A stretch of 11,643 nt of DNA from Gammaproteobacteria bacterium (GTDB lineage: Bacteria > Pseudomonadota > Gammaproteobacteria > Steroidobacterales > Steroidobacteraceae), in assembly GCA_029857655.1 (NCBI GenBank), contig JAOUGR010000035.1:1-11643 (forward strand), given 5' to 3'. The notes beneath the pieces are model-generated. The model was not told the DNA's origin and did no database searches. It was given only the letters and a program-made list of their open reading frames with translations. Made by a program: the position numbers and the translations under genes. Below are positions 1 to 7,084 of the stretch, piece by piece. Every line of letters starts with the position of its first letter. The stretch's first letter is position 1.

Positions 1-1678
1 CGTCGGGCCAGTTGCCGGCGATCCAGTTCATCATGTACCCGCCGTAGGACGCGCCAAGCGCGCAGGCGTGATCACGATCCAACCAGGAGTAGCGCTCGCC
101 CGCGGCGGCCAGCCCCTTTTTCAGGTCTGTCAGTGGCTTGCCGCCCCAGTCGCCGCTGATCGAGTCGGTGAATGCCCGGCCATAGCCCGTCGAACCGTGG
201 AAGTCGATGAACACTGCCGCGTACCCTGCGCCTGCGTAAATCTGGGGGTTCCAGCGATAGCTCCAGGTATTGGCGTAGCTTGATTGCGGCCCGCCGTGCA
301 CGATGAATGCGACCGGATACGACTTGCCCGGCTCCCAGTTCCAGGGCTTGACCACGTAGCCGTAAACCGATTCGCCGCCGGCACCCGCGAAGCTGAATTG
401 CTCCGGTTCGCCGAAGCGGACATCGGCCAGGCGCGCGGCATTCACTTCGGTCAGACGCTCCGGTGCGGCGCGACCGGTAATGAGGTACAGGTCGACAGGT
501 GAGGTGAGGCTCTGCATCGAGAACAGGATCCGGTCACCCGCCACGTCAAACTCCGTGACATTGCCGGGGCCGGTCAGCATCCGGCGCGAGCCATCCTTGA
601 GATTGATTGACCAGATCGGGCGCTGCCCGAGATCGTCGGCCAGCGCGTAGACCAGTCTCCCATCGGCAGAGAACCGGAAGGCGCTGATCGAGCGATCCCA
701 GTCGCGCGTGGTGAAGCGCACCTGGCCGGTCGCAGCATCACGCACGACCAGATGAAAGCGATCGGCCTCAAAGCCGGGCCGCTCCATCGCAATGTGCGCG
801 AGCATGCTGCCGTCCGGTGAAAAAGCCGGCTGGGCGTCCCATGCTGGATTGTCCTCAGTCAAATTGACCGGCGCGCCGCTACCGTCCGCAGGCACGCGAT
901 AGATGTCGAAATTCGTGGACCAGGGTTCGGTGCGGCCACGGATCCGCGCTGCGAACACGACCTGGCTGCCGTCCGGGCTGAAGCCATAGTCGGGGCGGTC
1001 GCCGAATGGCTTCGAGGGCACGTCGGCATCGAGTGAGCCGGTCAGTGCAACCGGCGATCCAGACGCCCCGTGCCCGCCGTCGAGCGTAATTGCAAACAAC
1101 TGCGACACGCGCCCGTCCTGCCATTTGTCCCAGTGCCGGACGAACAACTGGTCGTAGCGTTGCCCATGACGCTTCGCGTTTTTCTGCTCGTCGAGCCTCT
1201 TCTGCGTGCAGTCGAGGTCGGTGCAGTCAGCGAAAACGTCGATTCCGAGCAGCAGCCGGTCGCCGCGTGGCGAGATCCTGAAACTGCCGACGTCCAGCGG
1301 CAGACGCGTGACCTGGATCGCCTCACCCCCGGTGAGCGGCAGGTACCAGACCTGCGTCGCGCCTGAACGCGCGGACAGGAAATAAATTCCACTGCCATCG
1401 GGCGCCCAATCGGCCGCCTTGTCATTCTCCTGGCTGCTGGTCAGTCGGTGTGGCGCAGACTGGCCGCCGGCATCGATCAGCCAGAGGTCGCTGCGTCCGC
1501 GATCGTCCGCGAGATCCGTTTCGCGAAGCGTGTAGACGACACTTCGGCCGTCAGGCGAAAGCCGCGCTTCGGAAATGCGCGCAAACGAAACGAGATCTGC
1601 CGCAGTCAGGCCGCGGGCTGCACCGAAGGAGGGCAGGGAGAGAATCGCCATCGCGGCGGCCAACAGAAGGCGTCGCAT
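1..1678 (-). CDS. Secreted S9-family serine peptidase (DPP5-like), 3' end beyond window
   Basis: This is a prolyl oligopeptidase-family (S9) peptidase, probably a periplasmic dipeptidyl- or acylaminoacyl-peptidase that trims short peptides. The 559 visible residues begin with a Sec signal peptide (MRRLLLAAAMAILSLPSFGA). A beta-propeller region with repeated SPDG/FSPDGS-type blade motifs spans about residues 35-430, followed by the alpha/beta-hydrolase start with the oxyanion-hole motif HGGP at 461. The nucleophile motif GASYGG has Ser544 as the catalytic serine. The catalytic Asp and His lie beyond the left edge, so the gene is cut by the window and not shown to be broken; family members are roughly 650-700 aa. 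Cys152 and Cys157 form a close Cys-x4-Cys pair in the propeller that could make a disulfide. The ATG at 1678 is chosen because GGAG lies 9 nt upstream and the signal peptide follows at once. It is the last gene of the minus-strand cluster, 38 bp after the FIST gene. Exact substrate preference cannot be read from sequence. Confidence 0.94.
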   Translation of the reverse strand, partial: MRRLLLAAAMAILSLPSFGAARGLTAADLVSFARISEARLSPDGRSVVYTLRETDLADDRGRSDLWLIDAGGQSAPHRLTSSQENDKAADWAPDGSGIYFLSARSGATQVWYLPLTGGEAIQVTRLPLDVGSFRISPRGDRLLLGIDVFADCTDLDCTQKRLDEQKNAKRHGQRYDQLFVRHWDKWQDGRVSQLFAITLDGGHGASGSPVALTGSLDADVPSKPFGDRPDYGFSPDGSQVVFAARIRGRTEPWSTNFDIYRVPADGSGAPVNLTEDNPAWDAQPAFSPDGSMLAHIAMERPGFEADRFHLVVRDAATGQVRFTTRDWDRSISAFRFSADGRLVYALADDLGQRPIWSINLKDGSRRMLTGPGNVTEFDVAGDRILFSMQSLTSPVDLYLITGRAAPERLTEVNAARLADVRFGEPEQFSFAGAGGESVYGYVVKPWNWEPGKSYPVAFIVHGGPQSSYANTWSYRWNPQIYAGAGYAAVFIDFHGSTGYGRAFTDSISGDWGGKPLTDLKKGLAAAGERYSWLDRDHACALGASYGGYMMNWIAGNWPD

Positions 1679-1710
1679 GATTCATGGCTCCAGCAGGATT
1701 CGGGACGCCG

Positions 1711-1719
1711 ATTCTATCA
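1711..1719 (-). promoter_or_regulatory. Possible extended -10 promoter for the S9 peptidase gene
   Basis: On the minus strand the sequence TGATAGAAT matches the extended -10 pattern TGnTATAAT with one mismatch in the hexamer. Its TGA is also the stop codon of the FIST gene. A start site about 7 nt downstream would give a leader of about 26 nt with GGAG at a good distance from the ATG at 1678. No convincing -35 is present, which an extended -10 does not need. This is inference from a short motif; co-transcription with the upstream genes is also likely. Confidence 0.3.
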
Positions 1720-2904
1720 GGCGCTTGCCGCGAACCGCGCCCGGATGAGGCCGAATACGCTGGAAAAGCTGTGCAGGAACGTCGCACCCTGCAGCGGCCC
1801 GATCTCGCCGGCGCTGAACATGCCGGCGACCGGGATATTCACCTTGCGACGCAATGCCCCGGAATCATGGCCGGTATTGCCGAACATGCCGCGGCCGCGC
1901 GCGGCACAGGTGAACAGGAGCGCGGCAACGGGCGAGACTCGTCCGTCGAGCGCGTCGCCGAGGCGCATCGCCAGCTCCCGCGAAGCCGCATCGCCGTCAC
2001 GCAAGTGGAATTGCACGACGGCATTCCGCACCAGTCGCGCGCCGATCCATAGCGCGCCGCTGTCCGGGTCGAGTCCCAGCACGTTCCGGATCAGGAATTC
2101 GCCGGTGCGGACTGGTTGTTGCGGGCCCGGCAATGCGAGGCCGATGCACAGCGAGTCACCGAAGCGATCGCGATCGGCCTCGTCGAGACTCGAGAACAAC
2201 GCGGCAAGCAACTCCCTGGGTCTGCGGCCATCCAGTTCGTGAAGCAGGTTGCCGTCGCATGCGGTCACGAACAGCGGCTCGCCGATTGCGCGGCAACCCT
2301 GCGCGATGACGGGATCGATCACGACATTTCCGGTCAGGGCAAGCAGCAGACCTCCCGACCTGTGAATTTCACGATTCGCGAATAGCCGTACCGCACCAGG
2401 TTCGGATGCGCCGCTGGCGAGGCCGCCGACGACCGTCGCACCGGGAAATGCACGGTCAATTCCCCTGGCGCAGGCCTCCGTGTCGATGGTGGCGGGATCT
2501 GTCAGCAGCAGGAAGCTTGCCGCCGAGGCCGGGCCGAGATCGAGCAGCCGCCACCAGGTCTCACGCGAGGTGGTGAGCGGGGGCAGTGTCGCCTGCTCGA
2601 GATGCAGCGCGGTTAATGATGCATCACCCAACCGGCCGGCCAGCAGTGCAATGCCGGGCTCGTCTTCCACCTCCGTGCCACCGCCGATCAGGCCCCCGGC
2701 ATTGCAGCCGATAAGGAGGCCCTCCCCGAGCCATGCGGCAAGCATCTGCGGGAGCCGATCCAGGGCCGAGTCATAGGCCGCCGAAACAAAGGCGATTGCG
2801 AGTTCCGGCCGTTTCATTCCGGACTCGGTCGTCAGTTGTTCGAGAGCCTCGGCGACGGCCGAATCCAGATCCCGGCCTAGGCCGATGGCACTCGCCCATT
2901 TCAT
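1717..2904 (-). CDS. FIST N- and C-domain sensory protein, stand-alone
   Basis: A 395-aa protein of the FIST family (FIST_N followed by FIST_C), thought to be a small-ligand sensory module, possibly for amino acids. It has no signal peptide or membrane segment, so it is probably cytoplasmic. The N-terminal half carries the family's glycine-rich signature at about residues 65-80 (GCNAGGLIGGGTEVE), preceded by a typical AIAFVSAAYD strand. A second conserved block near residues 160-170 reads VVGGLASGA. The C-terminal half has the glycine-containing IPVAGMFSAGEIGP stretch typical of FIST_C. FIST is often fused to kinase, GGDEF or chemoreceptor output domains; this protein has none. It starts 12 bp after the GST stop and ends 38 bp before the S9 peptidase. 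The start has only a weak Shine-Dalgarno, suggesting coupling to translation of the upstream gene. The family assignment is solid; ligand and output are unknown. Confidence 0.9.
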   Translation of the reverse strand: MKWASAIGLGRDLDSAVAEALEQLTTESGMKRPELAIAFVSAAYDSALDRLPQMLAAWLGEGLLIGCNAGGLIGGGTEVEDEPGIALLAGRLGDASLTALHLEQATLPPLTTSRETWWRLLDLGPASAASFLLLTDPATIDTEACARGIDRAFPGATVVGGLASGASEPGAVRLFANREIHRSGGLLLALTGNVVIDPVIAQGCRAIGEPLFVTACDGNLLHELDGRRPRELLAALFSSLDEADRDRFGDSLCIGLALPGPQQPVRTGEFLIRNVLGLDPDSGALWIGARLVRNAVVQFHLRDGDAASRELAMRLGDALDGRVSPVAALLFTCAARGRGMFGNTGHDSGALRRKVNIPVAGMFSAGEIGPLQGATFLHSFSSVFGLIRARFAASA

Positions 2905-2916
2905 GGCAGATCCGGC

Positions 2917-3579
2917 TCAGGCGCCGGCACCGACTTCTTCTTCCGGGATGACGATCGATTCCTGTTCCGCGGCGCGAATCCAATGCTGCAGGTGTTCGTC
3001 GTCAAGAACAGTTTCAAGGTAACGGGCCGCCAGCGCACTGAGCGGAAGTCCGTAGGTCCTCACTCGCAACGCGACCGGCGCATACATCGCATCGGCGTTA
3101 CTGAAGTCACCGAACAGCCACGGGCCGCGTTCGCCGTGATCGCGCCGGCAACCAGACCAGATTGCGTCAATGCGCCGCAGGTCGTGCTCGAGCGGCGATG
3201 TCATCGCAACATGCCTGCCGGTCGCTCGCGCGTTCACGGGGCAGTTCTCGCGCAAGGCCCGGAATCCGGCGTGCATTTCGTGTGCCACGGAACGGGCCTG
3301 GGCCCGCAAGCCGGCATCCGCCGGCCAGCCGCTGCCACCGGCCAGTTCCGAGGCGTATTCGCCGATCGCGAGCGATTCCCAGACGCGAAGTTCGTCGTGC
3401 AGCAGCACCGGTACCTTGCGTGTCGGCGACAGCTTGGGGATTTCGTTTGCGAATTCCGGCGTGCCGAAGTGGTACTGCCTTTCAGTGAATTCCAGGCCGA
3501 GGTGCTTCAGCAGCAACCACGGCCGCAACGACCAGGAACTGTAGTTCTTCGTACCGATTATCAACACGAGCCCGCTCAT
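2917..3579 (-). CDS. Glutathione S-transferase family protein
   Basis: A 220-aa cytosolic glutathione S-transferase-like protein, expected to conjugate or reduce electrophiles with glutathione. The N-terminal thioredoxin-like domain (about 1-80) starts with the typical bacterial block IGTKNYSSWSLRPWLLL, whose Ser/Tyr cluster (residues 13-17) occupies the active-site region. The cis-proline glutathione-binding element is KVPVL (Pro57), followed by the gamma-glutamyl-binding pair Glu68-Ser69. The all-alpha C-terminal domain contains FSNADAMYAP with the conserved N-cap Asp163. The ATG at 3579 is preferred: an AGG lies 9 nt upstream and the fold begins immediately. A TTG at 3615, overlapping the upstream stop, would add 12 mostly basic residues with no family match. 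The gene lies 32 bp after the 121-aa hypothetical gene and 12 bp before the FIST gene, consistent with one operon. Substrate unknown. Confidence 0.92.
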   Translation of the reverse strand: MSGLVLIIGTKNYSSWSLRPWLLLKHLGLEFTERQYHFGTPEFANEIPKLSPTRKVPVLLHDELRVWESLAIGEYASELAGGSGWPADAGLRAQARSVAHEMHAGFRALRENCPVNARATGRHVAMTSPLEHDLRRIDAIWSGCRRDHGERGPWLFGDFSNADAMYAPVALRVRTYGLPLSALAARYLETVLDDEHLQHWIRAAEQESIVIPEEEVGAGA

Positions 3580-3611
3580 GCGGGCGAGCCTGCGCGCCCG
3601 GCGTTGGCCGG

Positions 3612-3977
3612 TCAATCCTCTTTGGGCCTGCGGCTCTCGATCCAGGCCGACAGTTTTCGCAGGTCTTTCTTTTTCTTGAATTGCTTCTTGTTCAGCAGGC
3701 CGCTGTCGTAGGGGTCATAGCCTTTCTTCAGGCCCACCGGGTTCTGCTTGACGAGACGATTCGTGGTTTGTTCGTGCTCCTGGCTGATTGCCAGGGTGGG
3801 ATCATGCAACAGGCGCCGCATCACATCCTCGCCGCTGGTCGGGTCGCTGGGCAACCAGATGGCGTTGCCGAGCTCGTCGAACTCGATCTTTCCGTGACCG
3901 AGGCGCTGCTCCTCCGCGAAATGCGTCATTTCGCGCGGGTCAGTCGAGATCTTCTTGAACTTGTCGGCGTCGGCCAT
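3612..3977 (-). CDS. Conserved hypothetical protein, 121 aa, basic C terminus
   Basis: I do not recognise a named function. The 121-aa product is hydrophilic with no signal peptide or membrane segment, so it is probably cytoplasmic. The middle carries an acidic GEDVMRRLLHDPTLA stretch. The second half has a striking block, NPVGLKKGYDPYDSGLLNKK (about 79-98), followed by the lysine-rich QFKKKKDLRKLSAWIE and a charged tail. The DPY-S-G block with its basic flank looks like the conserved core of a small proteobacterial hypothetical family and could bind nucleic acid or a protein partner, but that is inference. Its ATG at 3977 makes it the first gene of the minus-strand cluster; a GGGA about 11 nt upstream is a poor Shine-Dalgarno. 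Codon use matches its neighbours, so it is very likely a real gene. Confidence 0.8.
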   Translation of the reverse strand: MADADKFKKISTDPREMTHFAEEQRLGHGKIEFDELGNAIWLPSDPTSGEDVMRRLLHDPTLAISQEHEQTTNRLVKQNPVGLKKGYDPYDSGLLNKKQFKKKKDLRKLSAWIESRRPKED

Positions 3978-4134
3978 TGCGTACAGATTCCCGCGGGTCA
4001 GGGCTTCCCATGCAAAACGCTATAGAAGCGTACCGCCGCAGACCGAGAAGGGCTTCACATAATCAGGGGCAGCGCCGCCTGTCGCCGACCGCCGGGGACT
4101 GGATGTATATACAGTATCCCGATACCATGAGCGG
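3978..4134. other. Divergent intergenic region between hypothetical gene and helicase
   Basis: This 157-bp region separates two divergent genes and must hold both promoters. The rightmost 40 bp contain the LexA operator and the helicase start region, annotated separately. On the minus strand a TATAGC near 4021-4026 is a possible -10 for the hypothetical gene, without a recognisable -35. Two copies of GGGCTTC (near 4001 and 4053) and a short inverted repeat CGCT...AGCG around 4018-4030 are visible but too small to interpret. No tRNA, riboswitch or T-tract terminator is seen. Confidence 0.5.
4099..4114 (+). promoter_or_regulatory. LexA-binding site (SOS box) of the helicase gene
   Basis: The 16-bp sequence CTGGATGTATATACAG fits the gamma/betaproteobacterial LexA operator: CTG, 10 bp, CAG, with an AT-rich centre of alternating T and A. 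Compared with the consensus CTGT-N8-ACAG, the right half-site is perfect (ACAG followed by TA) and the left has one change (CTGG). It ends 20 bp before the GTG start of a UvrD-type helicase, and any -10 (TATACA or TACAGT at 4108-4115) would lie inside it, so LexA binding should block transcription. Position, symmetry and the DNA-repair target gene support the call. Binding has not been tested. Confidence 0.8.
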
Positions 4135-4138
4135 GTGA
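4127..4138 (+). other. Possible 3-codon upstream ORF overlapping helicase start
   Basis: ATG-AGC-GGG-TGA encodes Met-Ser-Gly and stop, and its TGA overlaps the helicase GTG in a GTGA arrangement often seen with translational coupling. Neither start has a good Shine-Dalgarno. If the -10 lies within the LexA box, the transcript would begin only a few nucleotides before this ATG. It may be chance. Confidence 0.2.
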
Positions 4139-6207
4139 ATCCGTCCGGGCACCTCCTGCAACTAAACGAAGCACAGCGCCAGGCGGCATGCTTCGGCGGG
4201 CGCCGCGGCGGGGAGAAATTCACCGCGCCGGCACTGCTCGTCATCGCGGGCGCGGGCACCGGAAAGACGAACACACTGGCGCATCGTGTCGCGCAACTCG
4301 TGATCGAGGGCATCGATCCGGCGCGAATCCTGCTGCTCACATTCACGCGCCGGGCGGCGCTCGAAATGACGCGCCGCGCCGAGCGCATCGTCGGGGAAGC
4401 GCTGCGCCGGGGCGGGCCCGCAGCCGTGCGCATTCCCTGGTCAGGCACATTTCATTCCGTCGCGAATCGTGTATTGCGCGAATATTCGCAGGCGCTCGGC
4501 ATCGCGCCGGACTTCAGCGTGCTCGATCGCGGTGATGCCGCCGACCTGATCGACCTGCTGCGCCACGAGCGGGGACTATCCGCGCAAAAGCGCCGGTTCC
4601 CCAGGAAGGACACCTGTCTCGCGATCTACTCGCACCGCGTGAACGGCGCGCGCGCGCTGGAAGAGGTCCTGCATGACGGATTCCCATGGTGCGAGGAATG
4701 GGCCGAAGAACTGCGCGGGCTGTTTCGTGAATTCGTGGAACGCAAGCAGGCAAATGCTGCGCTCGATTACGACGACCTGCTCCTGTACTGGCACGCGTTG
4801 ATGCAGGAACCCGTCCTCGCAGCGGAAGTTGGCGGCCGCTTTGATCACGTGCTCGTGGACGAATACCAGGACGTCAACCGGTTGCAGGCCGACATCGTGC
4901 TGGCGCTGAAGCCGGGCGGCACCGGCCTGACCGTGGTCGGCGACGACGCACAGGCGATCTATTCATTCCGCGCAGCATCGGTCGGAAATATCCTGGAATT
5001 TCCGGATCGCTGCCTGCCGCGCGCTGAAGTGATCGCGCTCGAGCGCAATTACCGTTCAAGCCAGCCCTTGCTGGATGCGGCCAATGCGCTGATCGCAGGC
5101 GCCGGCCGGCAGTTTCGAAAGACACTGGTTGCCGCGCGCAACGGTGGCGCAAGACCCCGGCTGGTGACCGTGCAAGACGACCGCCAGCAGGCCGGCTATG
5201 TCGTCCAGGGCGTGCTGCAGCATCGGGAGGCGGGCACCCTGCTGCGCCGCCAGGCTGTGCTGTTTCGGAGTTCCGACCACAGCGACTGGCTGGAAATCGA
5301 GCTGATGCGGGCAAACATCCCGTACGTCAAGTACGGTGGTCTGCGATTCCTCGAAGCCGCACACGTCAAGGATCTGCTCGCGGTGCTGCGCTGGGCGGAC
5401 AACCCCAGGAATGGTCTCGCCGCATTTCGCGTGCTGCAGCTGCCCGCGGGCATGGGCCCTGCGAATGCTTCGCGCATCTGGCAGCGTGTCGCCGGCGCCG
5501 GATTCCGGGTTTCGGAACTGACTGCCTGCGACCCACCCGCTGCCGCAGCGGAGACCTGGCCGGCGTTTTCCGGAATGATGTCGCAGCTCTCGGATCCGCA
5601 CACGGCATGGCCGGGCCAGATTGCAATCGTGCGCGCGTGGTACGAGCCACAGCTCCCGCGGCTGTATGAATCGGCCGGCGTGCGTGCCGCCGACCTCGAC
5701 ATGCTCCAACAACTGTCTTCCCAGTATGGAAGTCGCCAACGATTCCTGACCGAGCTGACACTCGATCCACCGAGCGCGAGCGGCGAGCTTGCGGGTCCCC
5801 CATTGCTCGACGAGGACTACCTGGTGCTGTCCACCGTGCATTCGGCGAAGGGCCAGGAATGGGACGCGGTCTACGTGCTGAATGTCACCGATGGAAATTT
5901 TCCGTCTGAATTCGCGGCAGGCAACGCGGACGCCATCGATGAGGAGCGGCGCCTGCTATACGTTGCGATGACGCGTGCGCGCGACGAACTGCACCTGATC
6001 GAGCCCTTGCGCTATTACGTGACGCAGCAGCCGCGCACGGGCGACAGGCATGTCTACGGCGCCCGCAGCCGGTTTCTCGATGCCGCAGTCCTCGATACGC
6101 TCGATCGGGCGACCTGGCCCGGGAATTCAGAAAGGGGCCTGGCCCATGCGGCCACTCCCTCCGCAGTGCGGGTCGACGTGGCCGGATGCCTCAAGGCCCT
6201 CTGGTAG
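4135..6207 (+). CDS. UvrD/Rep-type superfamily 1A DNA helicase, SOS-regulated
   Basis: A 690-aa ATP-dependent 3'-5' DNA helicase of the UvrD/Rep/PcrA family, acting in repair or replication-fork processing. All core motifs are intact in order: Q-motif LNEAQRQAA (10-18), Walker A GAGTGKT (39-45, Lys44), Ia LLTFTRRAALEM (67-78), GTFHS (104-108), Walker B DEYQD (242-246), III GDDAQAIYSFR (269-279), IV ERNYRSS (303-309), V STVHSAKGQEWD (566-577), and VI LLYVAMTRAR (607-616). A short basic insert (GGRRGGEKFT) lies between the Q-motif and Walker A. It is about 30 residues shorter than E. coli UvrD (720 aa) and its tail after motif VI is short, so it is probably a paralogue of UvrD itself; I give no symbol. 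GTG at 4135 is the only start that includes the Q-motif, since a nearby ATG at 4127 is out of frame. A LexA box just upstream predicts induction by DNA damage. Its stop lies 3 bp from the end of the convergent lipoprotein gene. Confidence 0.96.
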   Translation: MNPSGHLLQLNEAQRQAACFGGRRGGEKFTAPALLVIAGAGTGKTNTLAHRVAQLVIEGIDPARILLLTFTRRAALEMTRRAERIVGEALRRGGPAAVRIPWSGTFHSVANRVLREYSQALGIAPDFSVLDRGDAADLIDLLRHERGLSAQKRRFPRKDTCLAIYSHRVNGARALEEVLHDGFPWCEEWAEELRGLFREFVERKQANAALDYDDLLLYWHALMQEPVLAAEVGGRFDHVLVDEYQDVNRLQADIVLALKPGGTGLTVVGDDAQAIYSFRAASVGNILEFPDRCLPRAEVIALERNYRSSQPLLDAANALIAGAGRQFRKTLVAARNGGARPRLVTVQDDRQQAGYVVQGVLQHREAGTLLRRQAVLFRSSDHSDWLEIELMRANIPYVKYGGLRFLEAAHVKDLLAVLRWADNPRNGLAAFRVLQLPAGMGPANASRIWQRVAGAGFRVSELTACDPPAAAAETWPAFSGMMSQLSDPHTAWPGQIAIVRAWYEPQLPRLYESAGVRAADLDMLQQLSSQYGSRQRFLTELTLDPPSASGELAGPPLLDEDYLVLSTVHSAKGQEWDAVYVLNVTDGNFPSEFAAGNADAIDEERRLLYVAMTRARDELHLIEPLRYYVTQQPRTGDRHVYGARSRFLDAAVLDTLDRATWPGNSERGLAHAATPSAVRVDVAGCLKALW

Positions 6208-6210
6208 GCC

Positions 6211-7077
6211 TCAGAGCGGCTTTCGGAAGCGCAGGGTGAAGCGGTCGCTCTCGCCGATCGCCGTGTATCGCTCGCGATTCGCGTCGCCCTCGCGGTAGGT
6301 CGGCGGCAGCGTCCAGACGCCCTGCGGATAATCCTTGGTGTCTTTCGGGTTGGCATTGACGTTACTGCGCCCGATCAACTCGAACCCTGCGCCCTGGGCA
6401 AGCGCAATCGCGTAGTCCTCACGCACATAGCCTGATTTCGCGTGAAGATCCTGGGGCACGCCGTCTGATGCGCGGTGCTCCACCATGCCGAGGATGCCGC
6501 CGGGCTTCAACGCCTTGAACATCGCTGCCAGCATCGCTTCGGCAGCCTCTCGGGACATCCAGTTGTGCAGGTTCCGGAAGGTCAGCACCATGTCGACGCT
6601 GTCCTCGCCAACCGGTTTCATTTCGTCCGGATACTGCAGGGCTGCAACAGTCGCCTTGCCGTACAGGTCCGGTCGCGAGGCCAGCTTGTCTGCGTAGGCC
6701 TTCAGGTTGTCCTGGACATACTTGCTATCGGATTTCGGATCCCAGCTTGCCGCGATGTAGCGGCCCTTGTCGCGCAGCACCGGCGCGAGCACCTCGGTGT
6801 ACCAGCCGCCACCGCCCGGCCAGATCTCCATGACGGTCATGTCATTGCGCAGTCCAAAGAATGTCAGCGTCTCCTTCGGGTGGCGATAAACATCCCGCGC
6901 GCGATTCGCGGCGGAGCGGTGATCGCCGGCGAGCGCCCTGTCGATCGCGGCGGCCGTCGCGGCGTCGGTAACCGGCGCAGCGGTTGCATCCGCCGTCGTG
7001 TGGGCCTGGCCGGCGCAGCCGCCCAGGAACAGCGCCGCGACGACGGATGCGGCGAGAATTATGCGCGACGTTGACAT
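6211..7077 (-). CDS. Predicted lipoprotein with SAM-methyltransferase domain (COG4798-like)
   Basis: A 288-aa protein combining an export signal with a class I SAM-dependent methyltransferase fold. The N terminus is a lipoprotein signal peptide: basic start, hydrophobic core, then lipobox LGGC with Cys21 as the lipidation site. Residue +2 is Ala, which predicts outer-membrane sorting. An Ala/Thr-rich linker follows. The domain has the glycine-rich SAM-binding motif I VMEIWPGGGGWY (about 83-93) and an acidic strand end near IAASWDP (108-114). Later blocks are SVDMVLTFRNLHNW and LKPGGILGMVEHRA, the latter a typical post-motif strand. It resembles the COG4798 predicted methyltransferases, many of which carry signal peptides. 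SAM is not known to be available in the periplasm, so the domain may bind another ligand. ATG at 7077 is chosen because GGAG lies 7 nt upstream and the signal peptide begins there; a start at 7134 would add 19 non-signal residues overlapping the Rid gene. It is the last gene of the speA cluster, 13 bp after the Rid gene. Confidence 0.88.
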   Translation of the reverse strand: MSTSRIILAASVVAALFLGGCAGQAHTTADATAAPVTDAATAAAIDRALAGDHRSAANRARDVYRHPKETLTFFGLRNDMTVMEIWPGGGGWYTEVLAPVLRDKGRYIAASWDPKSDSKYVQDNLKAYADKLASRPDLYGKATVAALQYPDEMKPVGEDSVDMVLTFRNLHNWMSREAAEAMLAAMFKALKPGGILGMVEHRASDGVPQDLHAKSGYVREDYAIALAQGAGFELIGRSNVNANPKDTKDYPQGVWTLPPTYREGDANRERYTAIGESDRFTLRFRKPL

Positions 7078-7084
7078 GACATGA

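Noticed and set aside
1..1678. Peptidase seen as a pseudogene because no catalytic Asp/His is present
   Set aside because: The frame is open to the window edge with intact signal peptide, propeller and Ser motif; the missing residues simply lie outside the window.
1448..2242. 264-codon open frame on the plus strand
   Set aside because: It lies opposite the S9 peptidase start and the FIST gene, its product is Arg/Ser/Pro-rich without family features, and both opposite-strand genes are clear. It is a GC-rich shadow frame.
3580..3615. TTG start extending the GST by 12 residues and overlapping the upstream stop
   Set aside because: The extension is Arg-rich and unlike family N termini, while ATG 3579 has its own AGG 9 nt upstream.
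2983..3711. 242-codon open frame on the plus strand
   Set aside because: Antisense to the GST and hypothetical genes, whose protein features are convincing; no recognisable domain in this frame.
5056..5841. 261-codon open frame on the minus strand within the helicase
   Set aside because: Mirrors the helicase codons; the helicase motifs are intact across the whole stretch.
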